In this document: positions 44,049 through 54,881 of the stretch, in pieces
Numbering within the stretch: position 1 is the stretch's first letter
How the letters are laid out: the number at the start of each line of letters is the position of its first letter
NCBI GenBank assembly: GCA_019459505.1
Contig: JAIBEV010000049.1
Coordinates: forward strand, 1 to 64,000
From: Candidatus Paracaedibacteraceae bacterium
GTDB lineage: Bacteria; Pseudomonadota; Alphaproteobacteria; Paracaedibacterales; Paracaedibacteraceae
Direction of reading: 5' to 3'
DNA length: 64,000 bases
Notes under the pieces: model-generated
What the model was told of the DNA's origin: nothing
Seen by the model: the letters and a program-made list of their open reading frames with translations, nothing else
Database searches by the model: none
Translations under genes and position numbers: made by a program

Positions 44049-44086
44049 GCTAGAGGTAAAAGGAGAGATACTTTATCTCTTCTAGC
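44049..44086. terminator. Hairpin between the microgene and the LysR gene
   Basis: GCTAGA (44049-44054) and TCTAGC (44081-44086) enclose an inner stem AGAGATA/TATCTCT (44064-44080) with a 3-base loop. It lies just before the stop of the convergent LysR gene at 44089 and could terminate both transcripts. Confidence 0.45.
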
Positions 44087-44088
44087 CC

Positions 44089-44967
44089 TTACTTTTGTAA
44101 ATATTTTAAAAGTAAATTCAGTATTTTAGAATTCTTGCGTTTTTCATGAAAGACGTAATTAACATCGAACTGGGGCATAGTGTCATTCAATTTAATTTCT
44201 ATCAATTCTGGTCTTAGTACTCCTGGAAAATCAGGGACTTCCGCAATTCCATACCCGGATAGTGCTGCATTAATTATTCCTTGAAGAGAATTAATTTGAA
44301 GATAAGATTCTCTTGATGCAGCATATTTAGTTCTTCCCAAATTAAGGATCCAATTGGCGCTACCATACGGATTGTAACTGTTGCCCCCATAAGTAATGAT
44401 TGGATGGGAGTCTAAGTCTTCTGGGGTTTGGGGAACACCATATTTTTTTAGGTAGTCGGGGCTAGCAACCATCCGAAGACACGTCGTAAAAAGATAGTGT
44501 TGAATTAAATGAGGCTGATGATGGATAGGAGTGCAAATTGCTATATCTCCTTCTTCAATATAAATATCTTTATCCTCCCGAAGAATAATATTGATTTTTA
44601 TTTTAGGATAAGTTTTTAAGAAATTTTTTATTTTAAACATCAGCCATTCTGACCCTAAATAAGGGGTAGTGACAATTTTGAGTTCACCTTCGATTTCATC
44701 GTCTTGTTCAAAAAATACTTTTTCAAAGGCTTCATGCTCCTCTAAAAGTTTTTTAGCATGAATAAACAGTCTTTCGCCTTGTGGGGTCAAGTGAACCCCT
44801 TTAGAAGTGCGTTCAAAGAGTTTGGCCCTGACATTGTGCTCTAAATCACCCACCAACAAACTTAAAGAGGGCTGACTTACATTCATTTTCACTGCAGCGC
44901 GGTTCATACTTCCTTCCCGTGCCACCATATAAAAGGCTCTTAATTTTGACAGATCAATGCGTCGCAT
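44089..44967 (-). CDS. LysR-family transcriptional regulator
   Basis: A 292-residue regulator with an N-terminal winged helix-turn-helix (KLRAFYMVAREGSMNRAAVK, NVSQPSLSLLVGDLEHNV) and a C-terminal periplasmic-binding-like effector domain (IEGELKIVTTPYLGSEWLM region). No divergent partner gene is present in front of it; the flanking patatin gene is on the same strand 215 bases upstream. The inducer is unknown. Confidence 0.92.
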   Translation of the reverse strand: MRRIDLSKLRAFYMVAREGSMNRAAVKMNVSQPSLSLLVGDLEHNVRAKLFERTSKGVHLTPQGERLFIHAKKLLEEHEAFEKVFFEQDDEIEGELKIVTTPYLGSEWLMFKIKNFLKTYPKIKINIILREDKDIYIEEGDIAICTPIHHQPHLIQHYLFTTCLRMVASPDYLKKYGVPQTPEDLDSHPIITYGGNSYNPYGSANWILNLGRTKYAASRESYLQINSLQGIINAALSGYGIAEVPDFPGVLRPELIEIKLNDTMPQFDVNYVFHEKRKNSKILNLLLKYLQK

Positions 44968-45182
44968 GCTTAAAATCCAGTAGGGTTAAAAAGGACAGGG
45001 TAAATTCATCTTAACCTAAATTTTTTAAAGAAATATTAAAGGCACATCTTTATTTCCCTAAGGATACCCTTTTATTATGGAAATAAGTATTCCTCATTTA
45101 TTGGTTGTACGATGAGCAATCGCGTTATTTCAACGAAATTTTTTACTCTAATTTCAACAATGATATCTTAATTATTATAAAT

Positions 45183-46214
45183 TTATTTCTTTCGAAGAAA
45201 GGTCTCGAAAATATTGATGGAGGAATTAACAGCAAGGTCTCTTTTATTATTAATCAACCATTGCTCGGTTGAGGCGCGGCCGATAGCCTTTAGATGTTTG
45301 AAGAAAGCCCAGTCCGTATTTAACTTACTAGAAGCGTTCAGGTTTTTCATCCCCTTATTATCGGTAATCATGTGGATTTTTACATCCTTGTATTCTTCTC
45401 GATTAAGCTTGCCTTGAGATATTAAGCGACTTACAAAATTAATAGCCCGCATTTCAGCGACTAAGCTTGAATTAAAGGTAATTTCATTAAGGCGATTGGC
45501 AATATCATGGGCTGTTTGAGGGATCTGCTCTCGGTACAAAGGATTAATTTGAACCAAGACAATGTCATCACTTTTTGTGTTATAAATGAGGGGCCATAAC
45601 ACAGGGTTACCCATATACCCGCCGTCCCAATAAAAAACATCATCAATTTTAACGGATTGAAATATAAAGGGTATGCACGCGGAGGCTAAGAGACTATCAA
45701 CAGTAACTTCCTCATGGTTAAATATTTTAGGCTGGCCTGTTCGAACAGAGGTCGCTGCTATAAAAAGCTTAATTCTCGAATCCTTAAGCACCGAAAAATC
45801 GATGCTTTTTTCTAATACCCATTTTAAAGGATTTAAATTTAGGGGATTAGATTGATAAGGGGAAAAAATATGGCTCATTAGGTCGTAATAAGTATAACTG
45901 AGGGACCAATCGAGATTCCAAGGCTCATCAAATTTTTCTACTGCTGTTTGACGAATCGGATTAAAGACTTTACCTAATAGACTAACTTCCCACCAGAAAG
46001 ATTGTAAATCTTCTTTGGCTTTTTGACGGCCACCTCTTGCATATCCGTGTGCAAGAATAGCAGCATTCATGGCGCCAGCGCTGGTACCGCTGATCCCTTC
46101 AATTTCAAGATCTTCTTCTTCCAAAAGACGGTCTAAGACACCCCAAGTAAAGGCGCCGTGGGCGCCCCCTCCTTGAAGAGCTAAATTAATTCTTTTGACT
46201 TTTTTAGATACCAT
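45183..46214 (-). CDS. Patatin-like phospholipase
   Basis: Ser-Asp dyad lipid acyl hydrolase. The oxyanion motif is LALQGGGAHGAF, the nucleophile is in EGISGTSAGAMNAAI (GxSxG), and the Asp is in VFYWDGGYMGNP (DGG). The 343 residues lack a signal peptide or membrane helix. Patatin-like enzymes are common effectors or housekeeping lipases of intracellular bacteria. The ATG at 46214 is used; an upstream TTG at 46223 is possible. The start overlaps the end of the SDR gene by about 34 bases, so the two are cotranscribed. Confidence 0.9.
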   Translation of the reverse strand: MVSKKVKRINLALQGGGAHGAFTWGVLDRLLEEEDLEIEGISGTSAGAMNAAILAHGYARGGRQKAKEDLQSFWWEVSLLGKVFNPIRQTAVEKFDEPWNLDWSLSYTYYDLMSHIFSPYQSNPLNLNPLKWVLEKSIDFSVLKDSRIKLFIAATSVRTGQPKIFNHEEVTVDSLLASACIPFIFQSVKIDDVFYWDGGYMGNPVLWPLIYNTKSDDIVLVQINPLYREQIPQTAHDIANRLNEITFNSSLVAEMRAINFVSRLISQGKLNREEYKDVKIHMITDNKGMKNLNASSKLNTDWAFFKHLKAIGRASTEQWLINNKRDLAVNSSINIFETFLRKK

Positions 46215-47023
46215 TGAAGACAATTTTCTAAACCTTCTCTATAGGTTGGGTATAGCAGATTATCCTTTAAAATTTGTTTAACTCGATCATTTTTAATTCT
46301 TTTATTTTCAGAAAAGAATTCTCGCATCATCTGGGACAAACGCGCTTGATCGTAAGATATTAGCGGGGGGGCCGGCATCTTGAGAAGATTATAAGCATAG
46401 TCATACACCTGCCATAAGGGGGCAGGACTATCATCAGCCAAGTTTAAAAGAGGGATGGGAGTTTGAAGAGTGGCCATAATGATGCGTCCGATATCCCTCA
46501 CATGCATGCGATTAAAGACATGCTCAGGCTTATCAATTAGTTGAACACGAGTGGTAAGTATGGACTCGATGGCAGATCGATCGGGGCCGTAAATGCCTGA
46601 GAGCCGGAAAATCGATAAGGGCAGATTCGTGCTTTTCCATTGATGTTCTGCTAGAAGACGGTGGTGGCCCCGGCTAGAGGTCGGGGCAGGGGGTGTTGTC
46701 TCATCAATCCAACTTCCCTTCTGATCCCCATAGACGCTGCTTGCTGACAGATACCCAATCCAGCGAATAGGGGGTGTCCTATGGGTAAAATAATCAGAAT
46801 AATGGTGAAGCGTCGGGTCTCCGTGCTCTGTCGGAGGAATTGAAATTAAAAAATGGTCAAATCGATCCAAAACTTCATAAGGTATTTTACTAAATGGATG
46901 AATTGAATCTGGGAGTGAGTCTAATCTTTTGCAACCTGCTACTTGGGTGTGAGGCGGCAGCATTTGATGTAAATGCTGCGCGACATAACCGTAACCAAAA
47001 AAGAAAAGATTAGAAAGTGCCAT
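46181..47023 (-). CDS. NAD(P)-dependent SDR-family epimerase/dehydratase-like protein
   Basis: A 280-residue extended-SDR-like protein of the YeeZ/COG0451 type. The nucleotide-binding start is FFFGYGYVAQHLHQML, followed by IGYLSASSVYGDQKGSWIDE (Tyr of the catalytic region) and LSIFRLSGIYGPDRSAIE. The usual YxxxK is altered. The substrate is unknown. It lies between gltX and the patatin gene on the same strand. Confidence 0.78.
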   Translation of the reverse strand: MALSNLFFFGYGYVAQHLHQMLPPHTQVAGCKRLDSLPDSIHPFSKIPYEVLDRFDHFLISIPPTEHGDPTLHHYSDYFTHRTPPIRWIGYLSASSVYGDQKGSWIDETTPPAPTSSRGHHRLLAEHQWKSTNLPLSIFRLSGIYGPDRSAIESILTTRVQLIDKPEHVFNRMHVRDIGRIIMATLQTPIPLLNLADDSPAPLWQVYDYAYNLLKMPAPPLISYDQARLSQMMREFFSENKRIKNDRVKQILKDNLLYPTYREGLENCLQWYLKKSKELI

Positions 47024-47091
47024 GATTAATTGCCCGTGCGATCAATGGTCGGGGAAAGCGAAGCGGCAAGGGTAATAAGTTTTCATTTCTG

Positions 47092-48495
47092 TTAATGGGT
47101 GCCCTCGCTAAAGGCTGCCAATCTTTGAAGGCTTTCATGTTTCCCGAGAACGGCCATAACCTCAAATACGCTGGGGGATACGGTGCTGCCTGTTAAGGCG
47201 ACTCGCAATGGTTGAGCGATATTGCCTAGCTTTTCTCCCAACCGTTCTGCTGTTTTACGAATATGAGTATCCAGGTCCTGTTCTGTGAAACTATCGGTTT
47301 GCTCTAAATCTTGCCTTACTTCTTTAACAAGTATTTTTGCTGCCGGTGTAATAAATTTTTGAGCTTTTTCATCAGGGGGTACGATACGAACATAAATTAA
47401 AGCATTGTCAGCAAGTTCCGTGATGGTTTTAGCGCGTTGCTTCAAACCTGTCATTCCTAAGGCAATCCGATCAAACTCTGCGACCGATAGCTTATGTCCC
47501 ACTTTTTCTTCTATCAACGGCTGACAGAGGGTCATTAAGCGAGCGTTTTCAGCTTCACGAATATAGTGGGCATTGAGGTTTGTTAGCTTAGCCATATCAA
47601 ATCTTGCTGGCGAACGCCCAATAGCATTGGTATCGAACCATTCAATGGCTTGCTCACGGCTGATAATTTCATCATCACCGTGGCTCCACCCTAATCGCAG
47701 TAAATAGTTACAGAGTGCCTCTGGCAAAAAGCCGAGATCTCGATAATTTTCTGCCCCCAAGGCACCATGTCGTTTTGAAAGTTTTGCCCCATCAGAACCA
47801 TGAATTAAGGGAAGATGGGCAAATTGAGGGATATCCCATTGACAAGCTTGGTAAAGATGGTGTTGACGAAAAGCGTTGGTAAGGTGGTCGTCACCGCGAA
47901 TAATATGAGTGATATTCATATCATGGTCATCGACAACCACAGACAGCATATACGTTGGCGTCCCATCAGCTCGTAGCAAAACCATATCATCCAGCTGTGA
48001 ATTGTGGATACGGACAGCTCCCTGTACCAGGTCCTCAATAACTGTTTCTCCTTCTTGCGGTGCCTTAAAGCGGATCACAGGGGCTACGCCTGCTGGCGCT
48101 TCGGATGGATCGCGATCTCGCCAGAGCCCATTATAACGGGGCGGGAGGTTGTTGGCTTTGGCATGCTCACGCATTTTCTCGAGTTCTTCAGACGAACAAT
48201 AACAATAATAGGCTTTGCCTTCCGCTAAAAGCTGTCGGGCGATTGCTGCATGGCGTTCAGCGCGGGCAAATTGGTAAACAGTCTCGCCATCCCAATCAAG
48301 GCCTAACCATTTCATGCTATCCAGAATGGCATCAACAGCCTGTTGAGTAGAACGCGCTCGATCCGTATCTTCAATACGCAATAGAAACTGTCCACCATGA
48401 TGTTTGGCAAAGAGATAATTAAAAAGAGCAGTGCGAGCACTCCCAATATGAAGGTAGCCCGTTGGTGACGGAGCAAAACGTGTAATAACAGTCAT
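47092..48495 (-). CDS. gltX: Glutamate--tRNA ligase
   Basis: Charges tRNA-Glu (and, in many alphaproteobacteria, tRNA-Gln for later amidation). The class I signatures are HIGH as PSPTGYLHIGSARTALFNYL and KMSKS as GAKLSKRHGALG. At 467 residues it has the discriminating bacterial type length. The tRNA-binding C-terminal domain is complete. Stand-alone gene with a 68-base gap to the SDR gene. Confidence 0.96.
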   Translation of the reverse strand: MTVITRFAPSPTGYLHIGSARTALFNYLFAKHHGGQFLLRIEDTDRARSTQQAVDAILDSMKWLGLDWDGETVYQFARAERHAAIARQLLAEGKAYYCYCSSEELEKMREHAKANNLPPRYNGLWRDRDPSEAPAGVAPVIRFKAPQEGETVIEDLVQGAVRIHNSQLDDMVLLRADGTPTYMLSVVVDDHDMNITHIIRGDDHLTNAFRQHHLYQACQWDIPQFAHLPLIHGSDGAKLSKRHGALGAENYRDLGFLPEALCNYLLRLGWSHGDDEIISREQAIEWFDTNAIGRSPARFDMAKLTNLNAHYIREAENARLMTLCQPLIEEKVGHKLSVAEFDRIALGMTGLKQRAKTITELADNALIYVRIVPPDEKAQKFITPAAKILVKEVRQDLEQTDSFTEQDLDTHIRKTAERLGEKLGNIAQPLRVALTGSTVSPSVFEVMAVLGKHESLQRLAAFSEGTH

Positions 48496-48893
48496 TTAAA
48501 AACTTTTAGAGTTAGAATGATATGAATTGAAGGTATCTGAATTTAATTATATTTTCCAGAGTCGATTCTGTAACTATCTTAAGAACGCGCCTTAGATGTT
48601 GAATTTTCGTTAGAATAATGAAATGAGCCATCTAAAGCTTGAGTGTAAAAGGGACTAATTGGAGGCAACGCATGAAAATTTAAGAGGCAGCAGCTTATTA
48701 GGTGCGTGCAAAAGACATTAATCCTATAATAAGCCTTTCAAAATTTTATATCTTTGAAATCAGAAGTTGCAATAAGATTGTTTTTCTAATGTTCCTTACG
48801 TAAATTTTACAAAGCGTAAAAAGGATAAGAACAAGAGTTGATTTACTCTTTTTCCTAATAATAAGGTTTAACAATTTAAAAAAGGAGAAGAAA
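48496..48893. other. Intergenic, no gene seen
   Basis: AT-rich stretch between gltX and the orphan at 48894. A ribosome-site-like GGAGGCAACGC precedes a 3-codon frame (48672), too short to call. No tRNA, repeat or palindrome is recognised. Confidence 0.4.
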
Positions 48894-49856
48894 TTGACAA
48901 ATTATTTTAGGATCTTACTATCTATTTTAGTTCTAGCAAGGGAGGGGGAGACGATGGAAGGCAGGATACTTTCTTCTGATCCTGATACCTTAGTAGTTGA
49001 AAATCCAAAATCTTTAGCGGATATATGCTTTTCTTATATTGAAGACCACACTGTAGCTGCCATTAAACAGAAAGATTACGATTCCATAGAGGCAACGTTA
49101 GGAAGACTTCCCTATGATTTGGCAGAGAAATTGTTTGAAAATAGAAAATTTACTTACTATTTCCTAAGTTTATTAGAATTGTACTCTTTTAGCTTAATAG
49201 ATTTTAAAGATCACATTACCTTTACCAACTATGAACGGTCTTCTCGATGCCCCTCTGTAATCTATAATATTTTTAAAAAAGCAGCTCTTAAGACTTTACA
49301 GTTTTTAGATTCTAGAGCTTTGGTTTATAACTATCCCTTTAGTCCTATTCCAAACCATATTATAAATTATTTTCGAGAAAACTCGGTAGAATTATTTATG
49401 TGTGATGGATGGATTACTGATCAGTTGATTGAAGTCTTTAGTCGTACTCCTGGTTTAAAATCAAGGAAATTGGTTGTTAATTTTGTAAGTTATAATGAAG
49501 CTCATCAAGAATATGAGAGCCTACTAGAAATTGCTCGTCAAGATCCAAATTATGACAACCCTGAACTTATGCCAACAGCCCAGCTGAATTCAAATTCTTG
49601 TTACTATAGGAGAGAATATATAGGTTATAGAATTGCAAGGCTTCTTAAACAAATGCCAAATTTAGAGAGTTTAGTTTTTTATTGTCCCCTTCCTGTTCTT
49701 GATAGTAGCCAGATTGTCTCGGTTCTTGATAATAATATGAGGAACCTTCAATCTATTGACCTTATAGTATATAGAATGTATCGTAATAGATTTCCCAATA
49801 TTGAAGCAGTATGCCAACAGAAAAAGATTAATCTTAATATTAAATATTTTTATTAG
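48894..49856 (+). CDS. Unknown protein with leucine-rich segments and a SLxxxC N-terminal box
   Basis: A 320-residue protein starting at TTG (48894), preceded by AAAGGAGAAGAAA. The first 20 residues are weakly hydrophobic (YFRILLSILVLA) and may be a signal peptide. Near residues 39-84, SLADICFSYIEDHTVAAI and later RLPYDLAEKLFE resemble the SL-x-x-x-C...LP-x-x-L pattern of eukaryotic Elongin-BC/SOCS-type boxes. The C-terminal half has spaced Leu/Ile patterns typical of leucine-rich repeats (MPNLESLVFYCPLPVLDSS, MRNLQSIDLIVY). The relation is weak; it may simply be an orphan. Secreted-effector role is inferred. Confidence 0.45.
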   Translation: MTNYFRILLSILVLAREGETMEGRILSSDPDTLVVENPKSLADICFSYIEDHTVAAIKQKDYDSIEATLGRLPYDLAEKLFENRKFTYYFLSLLELYSFSLIDFKDHITFTNYERSSRCPSVIYNIFKKAALKTLQFLDSRALVYNYPFSPIPNHIINYFRENSVELFMCDGWITDQLIEVFSRTPGLKSRKLVVNFVSYNEAHQEYESLLEIARQDPNYDNPELMPTAQLNSNSCYYRREYIGYRIARLLKQMPNLESLVFYCPLPVLDSSQIVSVLDNNMRNLQSIDLIVYRMYRNRFPNIEAVCQQKKINLNIKYFY

Positions 49857-50236
49857 CTGCAGCTTTTAGGAAGCTTTGGAGGTCTTAAAGACTACCTTAA
49901 GCTTGGAATCTGCATATTTTCAACAGAGCAGCTGAGCTCTATTGGGTGGTAAGAAGTTGAGGGAATTTTGAAATGGGTTGGTAGTGTACTTGGGGGGATA
50001 GAGATTGACCATTCCTGGAACTCTTTAACACAATCCCTCTTCATAGAATAAATTAGTGATATGCTTTTCTGGGGTTCATTTCTAAATTGTTGTTTAGCTT
50101 GACGCTAGCTGACTTCCTTCCTTAATTCAGTTAAAGTTTTCTCCCTAATCACACTAATATATTAAGAAAAGGGAGAAGAATTCTGGTTTCATTGAAGGTA
50201 TCTTTAGGACAACATAAAAAATTATATGATGTAAAT
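49857..50236. other. Intergenic, no gene seen
   Basis: About 380 bases without a convincing open frame, tRNA or repeat, between the LRR-like orphan and a gene remnant. Confidence 0.4.
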
Positions 50237-50457
50237 TTAATTTAACTGATTAATTAAGTCCTGAATTTGTTGGTCATTCAATTGCGAAACTGTTAGCTTT
50301 TGGGTTTGTTTATCAAAGAGGCCATTCAGCTTGCACATTAATTCTATTGTCCTTAAAGCTAGGGCATTATCGCCTTCTGCCTGGGCTGCATTTAGAATAA
50401 GTTGCAAATGATCAAAGCTTGTGCGGGGGACATAGAGCTCTCCTATTGCAATATAAA
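50237..50457 (-). pseudogene. Remnant resembling a phage terminase small subunit C-terminus
   Basis: An open stretch of about 72 codons without a start codon until an internal Met. It reads LYVPRTSFDHLQLILNAAQA, then ALALRTIELMCKLNGLFDK and QIQDLINQLN at the end. The A-L-R-x-I-E-L-x-x-K-L-x-G-L pattern is usual in the tail of phage terminase small subunits. A TAA lies immediately upstream. It is probably the remnant of an old prophage; no other phage gene is found here. Confidence 0.4.
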
Positions 50458-50540
50458 CTTAAGGAACTTTATTTAATCACAAATAAAAATATTCCCCCTA
50501 TAAGGGGCAGAAAATTTCACGGAGTTTTTTTCTCAGCCTA

Positions 50541-50569
50541 TTGACAGAATTTTAAAGATATGCGATAAA
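50541..50569 (+). promoter_or_regulatory. groESL promoter
   Basis: TTGACA (50541-50546), 17 bases, GATAAA (50564-50569), immediately in front of the CIRCE element. Confidence 0.65.
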
Positions 50570-50570
50570 G

Positions 50571-50597
50571 TTAGCACTCTCTGATCTAGAGTGCTGA
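50571..50597 (+). promoter_or_regulatory. CIRCE element (HrcA operator)
   Basis: TTAGCACTC, 9 bases, GAGTGCTGA: the CIRCE inverted repeat TTAGCACTC-N9-GAGTGCTAA with a single mismatch. It implies HrcA repression of groESL. Confidence 0.93.
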
Positions 50598-50622
50598 TAA
50601 CAAAAATGTAAGGAGGTTTACA

Positions 50623-50910
50623 GTGAAGTTCAGGCCGTTACATGATCGCGTTCTTGTAAAACGCATCGAATCCGAGGAAAAAACTAAATCTGGCATCATC
50701 ATTCCAGATACAGCTAAAGAAAAACCACAAGAAGGTGAAATTATTGCTGTTGGTTCTGGTGTGCGTAAAGAAGACGGAACTCTTATTCCTCTCGACGTTA
50801 AAGCTGGAGATCGAGTTCTATTTGGCAAGTGGTCTGGCACCGAGATTAAAATCGAAGGTGATGACTTCTTAGTGATGAAAGAGTCAGATATTATGGGAAT
50901 TTTGGCCTAA
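50623..50910 (+). CDS. groES: Co-chaperonin GroES
   Basis: Heptameric lid of the GroEL chamber. The 95 residues include [15 protein letters not shown], the mobile loop [18 protein letters not shown] and [17 protein letters not shown]. The start codon at 50623 is GTG, 6 bases after AAGGAGG. It is the first gene of the CIRCE-controlled operon; groEL follows after an unusually long 223-base spacer. Confidence 0.97.
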   Translation: MKFRPLHDRVLVKRIESEEKTKSGIIIPDTAKEKPQEGEIIAVGSGVRKEDGTLIPLDVKAGDRVLFGKWSGTEIKIEGDDFLVMKESDIMGILA

Positions 50911-52786
<1,876 letters not shown>

Positions 52787-52816
52787 TTCCCCTGCTATTA
52801 CGATGCTATTGCAGAG

Positions 52817-52846
52817 AGGGCCCCCTTCCAAAGGGGCCCTTTTTTA
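52817..52846 (+). terminator. groESL terminator
   Basis: GGGCCCC (52818-52824) and GGGGCCC (52833-52839), extended by an A-T pair, followed by TTTTTTT. Confidence 0.92.
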
Positions 52847-54049
52847 TACTTCCTGTAGTTCCGTGTCCTCACTATTATCATTGGGAGTATCGGCAATCTC
52901 TTTAAGTTCCTTTCTAAATTTATAAGTTTCTAAGGTTTTTTGTTCACTGTCATACTTCATACTGAGACTTAGGTATTGTAAGGCTTCGATCACTAACATG
53001 ATGGTTGAGATGGTGACAGAGGGTTCTTCTTGCAGAGTCAGATCACTTATAATAAGAAAAAGTTGAACAAGGCCAAGTGCTGTTCCAGCAAACCAAAATA
53101 AAGGATAGGTATCTGTCCAAACAAACTCTGAAGTGGTAAAATAAATTTTCTCTAGCCAGGTAAGTTGGGTTAGGCGTTTCATTTCTGTTGTAAGATCCGC
53201 CATCTGATTAGATTCAGGATAGTAAAGTTTATAAAGTAAGGTAGCATCCATATCATTTAGCGGAAAATTTTTATGGATCTTGAGTTTAGGCAAGGTTCTT
53301 TTGGTACATTGGGTTAAAGCTTTAAGTTTTTGCCGTTGCTTTTCAGATTTATAGAGTTTTTCCAGCTTTTTTAAATTCTTTTGACTTTGGATAGCCTTGA
53401 TAATGGCATAATCGTGGATAGTTTCTCCCATATCGCCGAGGCCCTGTAAAATTGCAATGCATAGCAAAAGGTAGTCTCTTGCTTTTTTATCCAGGTTGCC
53501 AAAAGTAACCAGGGGAATAAGGGATCGACGAGCGTAATGGCATAAGCTTGCCCCCGTTCCTGTCACACCTTGAGTAACTGTCCAAAAAATTCGGGAAGTA
53601 ACATTCATTTCTCCATAACACCGTATGCAGTCATTTTTAGAAAAACAGCAACATCCATTAATATCTTCAGGATTAAACTCTTCAGCAAATATAGAGCCTT
53701 TTTGCTGTGACTCTGTTAAAGATTGTAAAAATTCGGGCCACGAGACATACACATTATCTTCTGCTTCGTTCTCTATTTCTCGACTTTGATTTTTAGAGGG
53801 CTGGGTAGCGACAGAACCTAGGCCAGCAGAAGACATTGTGTCTAACGATTGGGTTGTGATCTCTTCAGTTCGAGGGGAGATACTCTCTTGAGAGTTTTCG
53901 GTTGGCTTTATAATTTCTACTTGAGGAGGGATCCTCTCTTTTTCAACAAAGATAATAATTTCTTGAGGAAGAGATGTTGGTTCTTGTGCGTTCAAGAAAC
54001 TTACAATGAAGTTTAAGAGGAGGGGAAATTGAGAAATATATTTTAGCAT
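52844..54049 (-). CDS. Membrane protein of unknown function with signal peptide
   Basis: A 401-residue protein, convergent with groEL. The signal peptide (MLKYISQFPLLLNFIVSFLNA) is followed by a Glu/Ser/Thr/Gln-rich, probably disordered stretch (about 22-110), a Cys-rich NGCCCFSKNDCIRCYG near 130-145, and at least two hydrophobic segments (FWFAGTALGLVQLFLIISDL, VTISTIMLVIEALQYLSL). A Lys-rich coiled segment lies between. No family is recognised. The layout, with an exported part, Cys cluster and membrane helices, may suit an envelope or effector protein. Confidence 0.55.
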   Translation of the reverse strand: MLKYISQFPLLLNFIVSFLNAQEPTSLPQEIIIFVEKERIPPQVEIIKPTENSQESISPRTEEITTQSLDTMSSAGLGSVATQPSKNQSREIENEAEDNVYVSWPEFLQSLTESQQKGSIFAEEFNPEDINGCCCFSKNDCIRCYGEMNVTSRIFWTVTQGVTGTGASLCHYARRSLIPLVTFGNLDKKARDYLLLCIAILQGLGDMGETIHDYAIIKAIQSQKNLKKLEKLYKSEKQRQKLKALTQCTKRTLPKLKIHKNFPLNDMDATLLYKLYYPESNQMADLTTEMKRLTQLTWLEKIYFTTSEFVWTDTYPLFWFAGTALGLVQLFLIISDLTLQEEPSVTISTIMLVIEALQYLSLSMKYDSEQKTLETYKFRKELKEIADTPNDNSEDTELQEV

Positions 54050-54209
54050 GGTAATCTCCTTGGATTCTAATAGGAGAGTGCAGCGTCAGCGATTGAAAAA
54101 TTATTAACTTTTTAAAAGTAAACGGTTATTAACCTCTTTTATTCCTGCTTTGCTGTAGATAAAAAGTTTCCTATTATTTTAAATAAAGGTAAACGGTTAA
54201 AGAGTATGA

Positions 54210-54881
54210 ATGATGAAGTGTTTTCGACTGATTTTTAGTGCTTTGTTGCTTATTAATTGGGCAAATGCAATTTCCAATCCGACAGGAAAAAAAATTGTTT
54301 TACCAGCGTTGCCTTACGAGCAGACGGCTCTTGCTCCTTATATTAGCGCCAACACACTCGAGTTTCATTATTCGAAGCACCATCAAGGGTATGTGGATAA
54401 ACTAAACGATCTCATTCTTGAAAAAAACTTAACCGATAAAAGCCTTGAGGAAATCATTCTTCTAAGTGCCTCGGAACCAACGTTAACGGCTGTATTTAAT
54501 AATGCAGCGCAAACGTGGAATCATACATTTTATTGGCAATCTATGCGGTCCAAGGGAGGAGGGGAGCCCACCGGAAAATTGTTAGAGAAGATCAATAAAA
54601 ATTTTGGTGATTTTAGTCAATTTAAAAAGCAATTTATTGAAGCAGGGGCCAAAGTGTTTGGCAGCGGATGGGTTTGGTTGGTAGAAGAGGAAGCTGATTT
54701 AAAGATAGTAGCAACCTCTAATGCAGATCTTCCTTTGATAAAGGGACAAAAAGCTTTATTGGTTTGTGATGTGTGGGAACATGCGTATTATCTAGACTAC
54801 CAAAATCGTCGTAAGGACTATGTAGAAGTTTTTCTAGATCATTTGGTTAATTGGGATTTTGCCTTAAAGAATATGAGCTAA
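54210..54881 (+). CDS. Exported iron/manganese superoxide dismutase
   Basis: Fe/Mn-type SOD of 223 residues with a signal peptide (MMKCFRLIFSALLLINWANA), so probably periplasmic. The metal ligands lie in LEFHYSKHHQGYVDKLN, QTWNHTFYWQSM and CDVWEHAYYLDYQNRRKDYV. GSGWVWLVEE is the family Gly-rich core. Most Fe-SODs are cytosolic; export would protect against superoxide from the host. Fe or Mn use cannot be decided from these motifs. Confidence 0.9.
   Translation: MMKCFRLIFSALLLINWANAISNPTGKKIVLPALPYEQTALAPYISANTLEFHYSKHHQGYVDKLNDLILEKNLTDKSLEEIILLSASEPTLTAVFNNAAQTWNHTFYWQSMRSKGGGEPTGKLLEKINKNFGDFSQFKKQFIEAGAKVFGSGWVWLVEEEADLKIVATSNADLPLIKGQKALLVCDVWEHAYYLDYQNRRKDYVEVFLDHLVNWDFALKNMS

Noticed and set aside
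48672-48683. Microgene after GGAGGCAACGC
   Set aside because: The frame is only three codons (M-K-I-stop).
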